A stretch of 64,000 nucleotides of DNA from Moraxellaceae bacterium (GTDB lineage: Bacteria; Pseudomonadota; Gammaproteobacteria; Pseudomonadales; Moraxellaceae), in contig JACKNZ010000017.1 of NCBI GenBank assembly GCA_024234595.1, forward strand, positions 35,982-99,981, written 5' to 3'. This document shows positions 44,886 to 54,165 of this stretch, piece by piece. The notes below the pieces were generated by a model. It saw only the letters and a list, made by a program, of their open reading frames with translations. It did not search any database and had not been told where the DNA came from. Position 1 is the first letter of the stretch, and each line of letters begins with the position of its first letter. Both the position numbers and the translations under genes were made by a program.

Positions 44886-46142
44886 ATGGAACGCAAGAAT
44901 ATTTTAGGTCTATCCTTGATTGGATTAACCGCGGTCATTGGAACGCAAACAGCTGTTGCTCAAACCGCATTACAACCTCAAGCGATTCCTTATGGTTCGT
45001 TTGTACTTATTCCAACATTAAATACCAGAACCGTATTTGATGATAATATTTATAGCTTAAGCTCAAATGAAGTGAGTTCGTTTTCTCAGGTAATTAACCC
45101 TACTTTAAATTTTGTAGCACAAGATCGTCTTAATGTTTATAAGCTGACCTATAACTTGAATGCGGCAGGCTATGCCAACGATAGTAATGATAGCTACAAT
45201 GATCATACGGTTGATGTCAGCGCGCATTTGGAGCCGACTAATCGTCTGCGTTTTGATACAGGCTTGGCCTATGCTATGTTGCATGATGACCGTGGTACAG
45301 GCGCAAGCTCTGGTTTCAGTTTGGGGCAAATCCGCAATGATGCCAATGGCGATGGTGTTTTTGATGGTGGCATTGGTGAAGTTGATAAGTATGACTTGAC
45401 AACTTTACGTGGCGGTGTTGAATTTGGTGACAAAACTGCGCGTGGTTTATTGCTGGCCAATGCCAGTTTAAATCAAAAGAGTTACTCTCGTGCTTCGTCT
45501 GCAATCGCTCGTGATAATGATACTTTAAATGTTTTATTGGGCTTGCGTGCGCGTCTGATGCCTAAAACCAAGTTTTTGATAGATTACGAAATTACTGATA
45601 CTAATTACGATAAATCGCCTGCTCAAGGTGGTACAGCTGATACCAAAGATAATCGTTTATTAGGTGGTGTGATATGGGAAAATACCGCCCAAACGACAGG
45701 TAAGTTGCGTTTAGGTCAAGGTAAGCGTCAAACTGACGGTCAAAAAGATATTAATAAATTTACATGGGATTTGGGAATGGAGTGGAAGCCATTGGTATTG
45801 GACAGAATCAACATTGATGCTGGTGCACGAATATCTGATGCTTCTGCACCTTATACATCAGTTGAAAATACTCATTACAGTGTGTCATGGACACATGATT
45901 GGCTAGACCGTGTGAATACGGTGGTCAGTTTGGGTAAATCTAAAGATGATTATGTCGGTAATCCTTTGCCTATAGATAATCGTGCTGATGATGTGACTAC
46001 TTATGGAGTTGCAGTTAATTATCAAATGCGTCGTTGGTTGATATTAAATGCAGGTGTTAATTCATCGGATAAAGACTCCAATATTGCCAAGTTTAACAAC
46101 AAACGTAATGTGATGAGTATTGGTGCTCAAATTAGTTTATAA
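44886..46142 (+). CDS. outer-membrane beta-barrel protein of exopolysaccharide type
   Basis: A 418-residue exported protein with signal peptide (ILGLSLIGLTAVIGTQTAVA, then Q). The mature chain has the TRTVFDDNIYSLSSNEVSSF start and many amphipathic strands. It ends NVMSIGAQISL, a C-terminal barrel strand. This resembles the BBP2_2/EpsL/VpsM type barrels found with Wza and Wzc partners. GAGGG precedes ATG 44886. It heads a three-gene operon. The export role is from context and family. Confidence 0.75.
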   Translation: MERKNILGLSLIGLTAVIGTQTAVAQTALQPQAIPYGSFVLIPTLNTRTVFDDNIYSLSSNEVSSFSQVINPTLNFVAQDRLNVYKLTYNLNAAGYANDSNDSYNDHTVDVSAHLEPTNRLRFDTGLAYAMLHDDRGTGASSGFSLGQIRNDANGDGVFDGGIGEVDKYDLTTLRGGVEFGDKTARGLLLANASLNQKSYSRASSAIARDNDTLNVLLGLRARLMPKTKFLIDYEITDTNYDKSPAQGGTADTKDNRLLGGVIWENTAQTTGKLRLGQGKRQTDGQKDINKFTWDLGMEWKPLVLDRINIDAGARISDASAPYTSVENTHYSVSWTHDWLDRVNTVVSLGKSKDDYVGNPLPIDNRADDVTTYGVAVNYQMRRWLILNAGVNSSDKDSNIAKFNNKRNVMSIGAQISL

Positions 46143-46164
46143 GTTTATTTGAGCAAAGAAAATT

Positions 46165-46809
46165 ATGATGCATAACCTAACATCGTTGTTGGTCTTGCTA
46201 TCTATGTTTGCATGGGCACCTGCCCATGCAGGCTTTTTGGATAAGCTATTTGGCGCAACTTCATCAGATACGACACCTTCCTCAAGTCTCTCTCAAGTAA
46301 CTCCCGTGTATGACGCTGTGTCACCAGCTACAGTGGTAGCGACTAATGTCTCTGATTATCGTTTAGGGGCGGGGGATAAGCTGGGTATCACTGTCTTTAA
46401 TGAAAAAGAATTAAGCATGGAACTACGCTTAAGCGATGCGGGCAGTTTTTTGTATCCATTTTTAGGCGAAGTGGTTGCTAAAAATAAAACCATTGGTGAT
46501 TTGCAGGCTTTACTAACTCAGCGTTTAAAAGATGGCTACTTGGTTGACCCTAAGGTCTATGTCAGCATTCTTGAGTATCGTCCGTTTTTTGTTAATGGCG
46601 AAGTGGGAAAACCGGGAGGCTATCCGTATCAGCCAGGTTTAACTATTCGTAAAGCAATTTCTTTGGCGGGTGGATTAACACCTAGAGCTTCGCTCAATAA
46701 AATTTATGTTGTTCATGAGGCCGACCCAACAGGAACTCCGCGCTTGACAACCTTAAATGCAATATTGTTGCCTGGTGATACTATCACGATTGATCAGAGC
46801 TTCTTCTAG
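46165..46809 (+). CDS. Wza/GfcE-like polysaccharide export protein
   Basis: A 214-residue periplasmic protein. A signal peptide (NLTSLLVLLSMFAWAPAHA) without lipobox is followed by the poly-export domain (DYRLGAGDKLGITVFNEKEL, FLYPFLGEV) and one SLBB domain (VNGEVGKPGGYPYQPGLTIR). It is shorter than Wza (about 380) and not lipidated, so it probably works with the adjacent beta barrel rather than forming its own outer-membrane pore. It lies between the barrel gene and the Wzc-like gene. Confidence 0.85.
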   Translation: MMHNLTSLLVLLSMFAWAPAHAGFLDKLFGATSSDTTPSSSLSQVTPVYDAVSPATVVATNVSDYRLGAGDKLGITVFNEKELSMELRLSDAGSFLYPFLGEVVAKNKTIGDLQALLTQRLKDGYLVDPKVYVSILEYRPFFVNGEVGKPGGYPYQPGLTIRKAISLAGGLTPRASLNKIYVVHEADPTGTPRLTTLNAILLPGDTITIDQSFF

Positions 46810-46825
46810 TTTTTAGGTATGCACG

Positions 46826-48829
46826 ATGGAAAGATTTGACAACAGCCTGTCTGCCCAACAGGATGATACGATTGATTTGCGTCATTATTGGCGTGTGCTG
46901 ATGCGCTTTAAGTGGGGTATTATCGGTTTAGCCATTGCCGTTACCTTAGCAGCGGTGTTTATTGTGTCTGCTATGCGCCCTGTTTACAAGGCATCCGTGA
47001 CGCTCATGATAGAGCAAAAACAAGGTAAAACTTTAGCATCTGTAGATGACGTTTATGGTGCTGATATCACAGGCAAAGAGTATTTGCAAACCCAATTTGA
47101 AATTCTTAAATCACGTGAGCTCGCTGCTAGGGTGGTGAGAGAGTTAAATATTGCTGAGCATCCCGACTATATCGCTAAAACCGAAACTGAAATGGCAGAA
47201 AAAGCATGGTGGCAAGCCATTGACTGGAAGCAATATTTGCCTGCAGGACATGAACAAAATCCAATACCGAGTGAAGAAGAAAAGTTTATTAAGCTAGTTG
47301 ACGAGTTTATGAAGCATTTGTCGGTTGAGCCTGTGCGTCAAACTCAATTGGTCAAAGTCAGCTTTGAGTCCTATGATCGTGCGTTGACCGCTCAAGTGGC
47401 TAATGCCATGGCAAAAGCCTATATTAACAGTCAAATGGAAGCGCGTATTACCTTGACACAAAATGCCGCTGATTGGCTTTCTACTCGCTTAGGTGCATTA
47501 AAAGCAAACTTGGAAACTTCTGAGAAGAAGCTCCAAGAGTATCGTGAACAAAATAATTTGGTTGAGAATGGTGACAAAACAGGGGTGTTAGGATTGTCAG
47601 CAGAGCAATTAACTCAAATTAACCAACGTGTCACTGCAGCACAATTTAAGGTCGCAGAAATCAGTCAGCGTTATGGTGATAAACATCCTGCTTTAATTCA
47701 GGCAAAACTAGAATTAGCTGAAGCACAACGTGCGTTTAATGAAGCTAAAGACGCATCATTAGAGTTGTCTCGTAAAGAGTTTCGTTTTCAAGAGTTACAA
47801 CGCGAGGTGCAAACCAATCGTAATTTATATGACACTTTCTTTACGCGTATTAAACAGGCTAATGATAGTTTAGAGTTACAAACTGCTAATGCAAGGGTGA
47901 TTGACCCTGCTGTCACACCAAGTGCGCCTTTTAAACCGCGTAAAGGATTATTGGTTGCTTTGGCATTGGTATTAAGTGTGATGTTTGGTGCGTTATTAGC
48001 CTTTATGTTGGATTATCTTGATTCAACCTTTAAAGGAGCAGAAGATGTTGAAGATAAATTAGGCGTGTCAATGTTGGGCATGGTGCCACTGGTGAAGCAA
48101 AAGAAAAAAGACAGTGGAGCATTGTTGTTTTTGGATGATAAACAAAAAAGTTATGCCGAAGCGATGCGTACAGTGCGTACCAGTGTTGTGTTGTCTGGTA
48201 TTGATAAGCCGCACAAAACCATTTTAATGACATCTAGCGTTCCTAGTGAGGGTAAAAGTACATCATCTACTAATTTAGCGATTGCTTTGGGACAAATGGA
48301 ACGGGTATTGTTGATAGATGCTGATTTGCGTAAGCCTACCATTGCGAAAGTTTTAAATTTACCTCCCAATAGTCCTGGCTTATCCAATTTAGTAGCTGGC
48401 ACTGCGACAGTAGAGGACTGTATTTTGCATATGGAAGACGCCAATATTGACGTTTTGACATCAGGTTTGATTCCACCAAATCCTTCTGAATTGTTGTCTT
48501 CGCAAAAATTTGCAGACTTATTGCATATGTTGGCGCAAAGTTATGATCGCATTATTATTGACTCGCCACCAACTTTGTTGGTCAGTGATGCCTTAGTGAT
48601 GTCGAAAGTAGTTGATGCGGTGGTCTATGTGATTCGTTCCGATATTACTACGCACCAAACTGTGCGAACGGGCGTTAATCGCTTGTTAGCAGTAAAAGCA
48701 CCGATTATTGGTGTTATTCTTAACAAGGTAAATATGAAGAAAGCGGCTCAGTATTATGGCGCATACTCGAGCTATTATGCTTATGGTGGTTATGTTTATG
48801 GTCATGATGCAGCCAAAAAATCTGCTTAA
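46826..48829 (+). CDS. Wzc-like polysaccharide co-polymerase with tyrosine-kinase domain
   Basis: A 667-residue inner-membrane protein. The Wzz domain begins DDTIDLRHYWRVLMRFKWGI, with transmembrane helices near 35 and 380 and a long periplasmic coiled coil. The cytoplasmic BY-kinase has Walker A PSEGKSTSS (Lys477), Walker A' VLLIDADLRKP and Walker B IIIDSPPTLL. The tail is a Tyr cluster (YYGAYSSYYAYGGYVYG), the usual autophosphorylation site. It is the last gene of the operon. No glycosyltransferase, Wzx or Wzy gene follows. Confidence 0.9.
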   Translation: MERFDNSLSAQQDDTIDLRHYWRVLMRFKWGIIGLAIAVTLAAVFIVSAMRPVYKASVTLMIEQKQGKTLASVDDVYGADITGKEYLQTQFEILKSRELAARVVRELNIAEHPDYIAKTETEMAEKAWWQAIDWKQYLPAGHEQNPIPSEEEKFIKLVDEFMKHLSVEPVRQTQLVKVSFESYDRALTAQVANAMAKAYINSQMEARITLTQNAADWLSTRLGALKANLETSEKKLQEYREQNNLVENGDKTGVLGLSAEQLTQINQRVTAAQFKVAEISQRYGDKHPALIQAKLELAEAQRAFNEAKDASLELSRKEFRFQELQREVQTNRNLYDTFFTRIKQANDSLELQTANARVIDPAVTPSAPFKPRKGLLVALALVLSVMFGALLAFMLDYLDSTFKGAEDVEDKLGVSMLGMVPLVKQKKKDSGALLFLDDKQKSYAEAMRTVRTSVVLSGIDKPHKTILMTSSVPSEGKSTSSTNLAIALGQMERVLLIDADLRKPTIAKVLNLPPNSPGLSNLVAGTATVEDCILHMEDANIDVLTSGLIPPNPSELLSSQKFADLLHMLAQSYDRIIIDSPPTLLVSDALVMSKVVDAVVYVIRSDITTHQTVRTGVNRLLAVKAPIIGVILNKVNMKKAAQYYGAYSSYYAYGGYVYGHDAAKKSA

Positions 48830-48877
48830 CCAACAACCGCGATAGTGATACCAAACACGAAAAATGATTTAAACTGA

Positions 48878-48965
48878 GTAGCCTGTGTGAAGTGCAAAGT
48901 AACACAGGATTATTCACTTTAACGCTTTGTTTTTCCTGTATTTCGCTATGCTGCATACAGGCTAC
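48878..48965. repeat. family-C double-hairpin element (copy C2)
   Basis: Starts GTAGCCTGTGTGA and ends ATACAGGCTAC. The second hairpin CCTGTATTTCGCTATGCTGC is nearly identical to copy C1, with the linker TTTGTTTTT preserved. It follows the polysaccharide export operon by about 48 bases. Confidence 0.8.
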
Positions 48966-49049
48966 AAATAATACTTTAATTCTCGGTCATGGTATGACTA
49001 TGTACAAAACCTCATTTTTGGGGTTTTATTTTTTTAGCTATTTTTACCC

Positions 49050-49080
49050 AAAAAAAAGAGAGCCGAGGCTCTCTTTTTTT
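49050..49080. terminator. strong bidirectional terminator
   Basis: AAAAAAAGAGAGCC (49051-49064) pairs with GGCTCTCTTTTTTT (49067-49080) around GA. It ends the lipoprotein transcript from the right and any read-through of the export operon from the left. Confidence 0.9.
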
Positions 49081-49092
49081 GATGCATCAGTA

Positions 49093-49332
49093 TTACTGAG
49101 CAGCAGGAGCTGGAGCAGCTTCTGGGGCTGGAGCAGCAGTATCGGCAGCGGCTGGAGCAGCAGCGTCAGCAGCAGGAGCAACAGCTTCTGGAGCAGGAGC
49201 AGCTTCTGGAGCAGGAGCAGCAGCTTCAGCAGCAGGGGCTTCAACAGCAGGAGCTTCTTCTTTTTTAGCACAGCCAGCAAAAGCTAAAGCAGCAATGATA
49301 GCAGCAGATACAGCGATATTCTTGATTTGCAT
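49093..49332 (-). CDS. small Ala/Pro/Glu-rich lipoprotein
   Basis: A 79-residue protein from ATG 49332. A signal peptide ends LAFAGCAKKEE, a good lipobox with Cys near 20. The remaining 55 residues are almost wholly Ala, Pro and Glu in loose repeats (PAPEAAPAPEA). GAGAG upstream supports the start; the frame continues to 49434 without a ribosome site. No Lpp-type heptads are seen. It may be a disordered periplasmic linker; the function is unknown. Confidence 0.65.
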   Translation of the reverse strand: MQIKNIAVSAAIIAALAFAGCAKKEEAPAVEAPAAEAAAPAPEAAPAPEAVAPAADAAAPAAADTAAPAPEAAPAPAAQ

Positions 49333-49576
49333 GATGTTTCTCTCGAGTTGCAAAATAATGCTCATTACGACCCGCCTTTTGAATACTGACACAGTGTGTG
49401 CAAAAAACAGCATCTCACTAAGCGGCGCGTACATTTTAACAGTCTAATTGTAAAAAATCACTACATTTGTAGGACAATTTGCAAATAGATGTTTTTTTGT
49501 AGCGTTTAGGTAGAAAAGTGTTACGGCAGGTTATTATACACCAAATTAAATAATTGTAGAGAGGGTATGTACGGTA

Positions 49577-50428
49577 ATGAAATATAAGGTGATTTTGAGC
49601 GGAGTGTTATTGTGGTTGGTATCTGGATGTAGTTCTGTACTTGAAAGCAAAGCTCAGCAATTTGGACAAAACTTTTCGCAAGCAGTCTTAGAAAATAATG
49701 ATCCTGTATTGGTGGAGCAAGCTCTGCCATCCTATTTGTTGCTGTTGGATGCCTTATTAAAAAATCAATCACAAAATATGGCTTTGTTGAAAGCGGCTGC
49801 AAAGCTGAATAGTGCTTATGCCAGTGCCTTTGTGAGCGATACAGGGCGAGGTAAAGGACTAAACGATAAGGCTTTGGATTATGCTGCCAAGGCATTATGT
49901 TTGAAAAATAAAAATTTATGTCAGTTACAAACACTGCCTATTGATGAAATGGCCTTTCGTTTGACACAAGTATCAAAAGTAGAGCTTGACTCTTTGTATG
50001 TGTTAGGCAGTGTTTGGGCAGGTTGGATTCAGGTGCACAGCGATGATTGGAATGCAATTGCTGATTTGGCACGCGTTAAAATGATTATGCAGCGAGTATT
50101 GGCTTTAGATGAAAACTATCAGCAGGGAGAAGCTCATTTGTATTTAGGTGTGTTAGCGACATTATTATCGCCTGCACTTGGAGGACAGCCCGAAGTAGGT
50201 AAAAGCCATTTTGAGAAAGCATTGGTTCTCTCTGAAGGAAAAAACTTAATAGCCAAAGTTTATTATGCCAAGTTTTACGCGCGTAATACGTTTAATCGGG
50301 AGTTGCACGATGCCTTGTTGCAAGAAGTGGTGGCGGCTAATCCTCAAGCAGAAAAATTAACCCTAAGTAATTTATTAGCGCAACAACAAGCTAAAACTTT
50401 GTTGGCAAGTGCCGATGACTATTTTTGA
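49577..50428 (+). CDS. TRAP transporter TatT-type lipoprotein component
   Basis: A 283-residue helical protein with lipobox LVSGCSSVLES (Cys18). The mature part is TPR-like, with NSAYASAFVSDTGRGKGLND and AEALVLYLGVL-type helices consistent with the TatT family, periplasmic trimers associated with TRAP transporters. It is the first gene of the TRAP operon, 57 bases before the DctP gene, which strengthens the call. Confidence 0.8.
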   Translation: MKYKVILSGVLLWLVSGCSSVLESKAQQFGQNFSQAVLENNDPVLVEQALPSYLLLLDALLKNQSQNMALLKAAAKLNSAYASAFVSDTGRGKGLNDKALDYAAKALCLKNKNLCQLQTLPIDEMAFRLTQVSKVELDSLYVLGSVWAGWIQVHSDDWNAIADLARVKMIMQRVLALDENYQQGEAHLYLGVLATLLSPALGGQPEVGKSHFEKALVLSEGKNLIAKVYYAKFYARNTFNRELHDALLQEVVAANPQAEKLTLSNLLAQQQAKTLLASADDYF

Positions 50429-50485
50429 GCTTTTTATTAAAATGGCCAGCATGTGACGGCTTGTTGGCAACCAAGAGAATTTATT

Positions 50486-51484
50486 ATGACAAAAAAACTA
50501 TTGTTATTGGCCAGTTTGATGGCAATCACGACGCAATCATTTGCATTAACTTTAAAGATAGCAACGCTGTCACCAGATGGTTCGGCATGGATGACAAAAA
50601 TGCGTGCAGGTGCTGCCGAGATAGAAACTAAAACTCAAAAAAGAGTGACATTTAAGTTTTATACAGGCGGTACGATGGGCAATGACCGTGCTGTATTAAA
50701 CAAAATTAAAATTGGACAGTTACAAGGTGGTGCTGTAACCGCAGGGAGCTTGTCAGAGTTTTATAAAGATGCGCAAATATATGCGATGCCTTTGCTTTTT
50801 AAAAACTTTGCTCAGGTAGATTATGTAAGGCAAAAATTTGACCCTATTTTGTCTAAAGGGTTAGAGCAGGGGGGAATGGTGAACTTTGGTTTTGCAGAAG
50901 GCGGCTTCGCTTATGCGATGTCCAAAACTGCACCGATTGCCACGGTGCCAGAGTTGCGTAAACATCGGGTATGGATTCCAGAAAATGATATTCAGGCGGC
51001 AGAAACGCTTAAAGCTTTTCAAATTACACCTATTCCTTTGTCTTTAAGTGATGTTTTGCCGAGTTTGCAAACGGGAATTATTGATACTGTCGCCTCTTCT
51101 CCAATTGGTACATTAGCATTACAGTGGCATACGCAGGTTAAATATTTAACGGACTTACCATTAAGTTATATTGTTGGTGTGTTGGCGGTAGACCAGAAAG
51201 CATTCAATAAAATAGAGGCGGCTGACCAAGCGATTGTGCGTAGTGTTATGCAACAAGTATTTAAAGACATCAATATTCAAAATCGCCAAGATAATGTCGC
51301 CGCTTATAACTCTTTGTTAAAACAAGGTATTAAGGCTGTTGCTCCCAATCCAAAAGATGTCATAGAGTGGGAAAAAGCAGGAGATGATGCTTCCGCGCGT
51401 ATTGCTAAAGCAGGTATTGTTAATGCAACGACATGGCAAGCATTACAAGAGTATCTCAAAACCTTCAAGCCGTCTAAATCATGA
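50486..51484 (+). CDS. TRAP transporter solute-binding protein (DctP type)
   Basis: A 332-residue periplasmic binding protein. A signal peptide (KKLLLLASLMAITTQSFA) is followed by LKIATLSPDGSAWM, FYTGGTMGNDRAVLNKIKIG and SPIGTLALQWHTQVKYLTD, typical of DctP proteins. It captures an organic acid or similar substrate and delivers it to the DctQM permease. An upstream frame to 50453 is not used; ATG 50486 starts the signal peptide. The stop overlaps the DctQ start as ATGA. Confidence 0.88.
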   Translation: MTKKLLLLASLMAITTQSFALTLKIATLSPDGSAWMTKMRAGAAEIETKTQKRVTFKFYTGGTMGNDRAVLNKIKIGQLQGGAVTAGSLSEFYKDAQIYAMPLLFKNFAQVDYVRQKFDPILSKGLEQGGMVNFGFAEGGFAYAMSKTAPIATVPELRKHRVWIPENDIQAAETLKAFQITPIPLSLSDVLPSLQTGIIDTVASSPIGTLALQWHTQVKYLTDLPLSYIVGVLAVDQKAFNKIEAADQAIVRSVMQQVFKDINIQNRQDNVAAYNSLLKQGIKAVAPNPKDVIEWEKAGDDASARIAKAGIVNATTWQALQEYLKTFKPSKS

Positions 51485-51975
51485 GTGAAGTTGTTGCGCG
51501 TCTGTTGCGTTGGATTCATCGGCTAGAAGATGGTTTATTGGTTACGTTTTTATTGACCATGATTGTATTGGCCTTTACGCAAATTGTGTTGCGTAATGGC
51601 TTTGATACAGGCTTTTCGTGGGCGGACTCCTTGTTGCGGGTAATGGTATTGTGGATTGCATTATTGGGGGCGATGGTCGCTACTCGAGAGCGGCAGCATA
51701 TCAATATAGATATCATTTCACGTTTTTTGCCTGCCTATGCCCAGCGCATTGCTCAAGTGTCGACTGCCATTTTTGCTAGTTTGGTGTGCGCGATACTCGC
51801 CAAATATACTTATAATTTTGTACAAATGGAGTTTCAGGCACCGAGTATGGCTTTTGCTCAAGTGCCTACATGGCTATGTGAAAGTATCATGCCCATTAGC
51901 TTCTCTATTATGTCTTTACGGTATTGCCTCTTTGCGCTACAAGATGCGATTGCCTATCAAGGAAACGCCGCGTGA
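51481..51975 (+). CDS. TRAP transporter small permease (DctQ type)
   Basis: A 164-residue inner-membrane protein with four predicted helices. The DctQ features are LRVMVLWIALLGAMVATRER followed by QHINIDIISRF. It forms the permease with DctM. It overlaps the binding-protein gene by 4 bases and the DctM gene by 4 bases (GTGA). Confidence 0.88.
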   Translation: MSEVVARLLRWIHRLEDGLLVTFLLTMIVLAFTQIVLRNGFDTGFSWADSLLRVMVLWIALLGAMVATRERQHINIDIISRFLPAYAQRIAQVSTAIFASLVCAILAKYTYNFVQMEFQAPSMAFAQVPTWLCESIMPISFSIMSLRYCLFALQDAIAYQGNAA

Positions 51976-53249
51976 CTTTATTCCTTATTATCGTGTTATT
52001 GGTGTTGGCATTGTTAGGTGCGCCTTTATTTACCATTTTGGCCGCCGCCGCCGCGTTAGGCTTTACACAACAAGAGATTGATTTAACGATTTTGGGCGTA
52101 GAGTTATATCGATTGGTGGATACGCCAATTTTATTGGCTTTGCCGTTATTTACTTATGCGGGTTATGTGTTAGGCGAGGGGCAAACCTCTCAGCGATTAG
52201 TGAGATTAACGCGGGCGTTGTTTGGGTGGCTACCGAGTGGCTTGGCCATTGTTGCTTTTTGTACCTGTGCATTTTTTACCGCCTTTACGGGGGCGAGTGG
52301 TGCAACGATTGTTGCTTTAGGGGCGTTACTGTATCCTGCGCTCAAACAAGCAGGCTATCCCGATAAGTTTTCTTTAGGACTGGTGACTACATCGGGTTCT
52401 TTAGGATTATTGTTGCCGCCTTCGCTGCCACTTATTTTGTATGCGATTATTGCTCAGCAGTTACCACAAGGATCAGGCGTGACCATTGAGGCCATTTTTA
52501 AGGCAGGATTATTACCTGCATTACTGATGATAGTGTTGTTGTCTCTTTATAGTCTTCGTATCACACGCAAACATACCATTCCATTGCAGCCGTTTTCAAA
52601 AGCTGAATTAAAATTAGCCATAAAAGAAGCCAAATGGGAAATCCCTTTGCCTATTTTTGTGTTGGGTGGCATTTATAGTGGTTATTTTGCTGTCTCGGAA
52701 GCAGCGGCAGTAACGGCTTTATATGTGACGGTAATGGCTGTTTTTATTCAGCGAGAAATTTCTTTAGCACGTCTGTTTGGCATTATGCGTGAGTCAATGG
52801 TGATGATTGGCGCGATTTTGCTGATTTTAGGTGTAGCAATGGCTTTTACCAATTGGATGATTGATGCTGAAATCCCTACACGTTTGTTTGATTTTATTAA
52901 GCAACATATAGATAGTAAATGGACTTTTTTACTGTTGTTGAATGTGTTTTTATTGGTGTTGGGGTGTTTTTTAGATATTTTCTCTGCGTTAGTGATTATG
53001 GTTCCCCTGTTATTACCCATCGCGATTGGTTATGGTATCGACCCGATACATTTAGGGATTATCTTTTTGGCGAATATGGAGTTGGGCTACTGTACACCAC
53101 CTGTAGGTATGAATTTAATGATTGCCAGTTATCGCTTTAAAAAGCCAATGACCGAACTGTACCAAACCACCGTGCCATTTTTATTGGTATTAATGGTGGC
53201 GGTGTTAATTATCACTTATGTGCCGTGGCTTAGCTTGGCTTTGTTGTAG
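51972..53249 (+). CDS. TRAP transporter large permease (DctM type)
   Basis: A 425-residue inner-membrane protein with about twelve helices that carries the substrate- and sodium-binding parts. Motifs include FFTAFTGASGATIVALGALL, TTSGSLGLLLPPSLPLILY and ELGYCTPPVGMNLMIAS. The start is GTG 51972, supported by AAGGA at 51959-51963 and GTGA coupling; the frame open to 51924 is not the gene start. Its 3' end overlaps the convergent gene by 20 bases. Confidence 0.9.
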   Translation: MTLFLIIVLLVLALLGAPLFTILAAAAALGFTQQEIDLTILGVELYRLVDTPILLALPLFTYAGYVLGEGQTSQRLVRLTRALFGWLPSGLAIVAFCTCAFFTAFTGASGATIVALGALLYPALKQAGYPDKFSLGLVTTSGSLGLLLPPSLPLILYAIIAQQLPQGSGVTIEAIFKAGLLPALLMIVLLSLYSLRITRKHTIPLQPFSKAELKLAIKEAKWEIPLPIFVLGGIYSGYFAVSEAAAVTALYVTVMAVFIQREISLARLFGIMRESMVMIGAILLILGVAMAFTNWMIDAEIPTRLFDFIKQHIDSKWTFLLLLNVFLLVLGCFLDIFSALVIMVPLLLPIAIGYGIDPIHLGIIFLANMELGYCTPPVGMNLMIASYRFKKPMTELYQTTVPFLLVLMVAVLIITYVPWLSLALL

Positions 53250-53967
53250 GGCAGTTAGATTTTTGTTGGCCAACGGTGGTCATTAAGGCGCAAACGTCGG
53301 TTAACTTCTGATAGTAACCGACAAGGCTTAAGGCAAAAATACGTTCTTTTTGATTAAGTCTGTCATTGAGTTGCCATGTCACAGAACGCTCTACGGCATT
53401 AGCCACGACTTTTTGCGAGCTAATCGGAAGTTTATCCCAAGTGGCTAAGCCCAATTCAAGGGTGGTGTGAATGACATAAGATTCGCGCGCGCCTAATTGA
53501 TTGGCTTTATTGAGTGCTTCAATAAACTCTGCGTCGTATTCGCCAAAATTGGCTTTAGCGACAGCAAAGTCGGCAAAGGTATATGGCCATGTTGGGCGCA
53601 AGCTAATAGCCGTCCGATAGGCAGATAAAATATTGTCTTTAAATTGCAGTTGTTGTTTAAGGGTTAATTGTGGCGTGTTGTACAAATACCAAAACTGCAT
53701 TTGTGCAAAACTCGTCCAGAAGTCACCGTTATAGTGGGTAAACGATAAAATTTGCTGATGTTTTTGGCGAAGCTCTTGGTATTGACTATCGGTAATAGTG
53801 TATTGTGGGTTTGTCATTCGCTGATGTTGCCATAACTCTAAATAGCTGTTTGCTTGAAAACTATAAAGACCTGCCAAGCCAGTTTTACTTGCCCACCATG
53901 CAAATGCCAACAACAGTAATATGAGTGGAAAACGTATGACAGGATGGGAAATAGACATCATAAGCAT
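53230..53967 (-). CDS. membrane-anchored TPR-like protein, possibly VpsP-like
   Basis: A 245-residue protein with one N-terminal transmembrane helix (FPLILLLLAFAWWASKTG). A helical periplasmic part is rich in Gln and Tyr; RTAISLRPTWPYTFADFAVA looks like a TPR unit. The pattern recalls VpsP-type polysaccharide biosynthesis proteins, which would fit the export genes 4.4 kb away, but the resemblance is by eye only. The start could be 53967 or the ATG at 53958. It overlaps the end of the DctM gene by 20 bases in convergent orientation. Confidence 0.5.
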   Translation of the reverse strand: MLMMSISHPVIRFPLILLLLAFAWWASKTGLAGLYSFQANSYLELWQHQRMTNPQYTITDSQYQELRQKHQQILSFTHYNGDFWTSFAQMQFWYLYNTPQLTLKQQLQFKDNILSAYRTAISLRPTWPYTFADFAVAKANFGEYDAEFIEALNKANQLGARESYVIHTTLELGLATWDKLPISSQKVVANAVERSVTWQLNDRLNQKERIFALSLVGYYQKLTDVCALMTTVGQQKSNCPTTKPS

Positions 53968-54040
53968 TAGTTCTTTGCGTTAAAACATAAAAAATCAATC
54001 GTTATTGGCATAAGTTTACAGCTTTTATCGGTGACTGTCT

Positions 54041-54068
54041 TTTATAACTACAAAATTTGCCGTACAAT
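54041..54068 (+). promoter_or_regulatory. candidate rpsP operon promoter
   Basis: TACAAT at 54063-54068 is a good -10; the best -35 (TTTATA, 54041-54046) is weak at 16 bases. Its position about 100 bases before rpsP suits a long leader. Confidence 0.4.
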
Positions 54069-54165
54069 GCTCGCCCTTTGAAGGCATAACACTCACATAA
54101 GAAAGCGTTGCTTAACCATTTTGTGTGAATTTTGCTCTTAAACTCGTTTTTGTGGAATACATATT

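Noticed and set aside
48892..49287. Serine/tryptophan-rich open frame on the plus strand
   Set aside because: It is the antisense of the Ala/Pro/Glu lipoprotein and part of a family-C repeat; it has no ribosome site and the composition is a by-product of the repeats.
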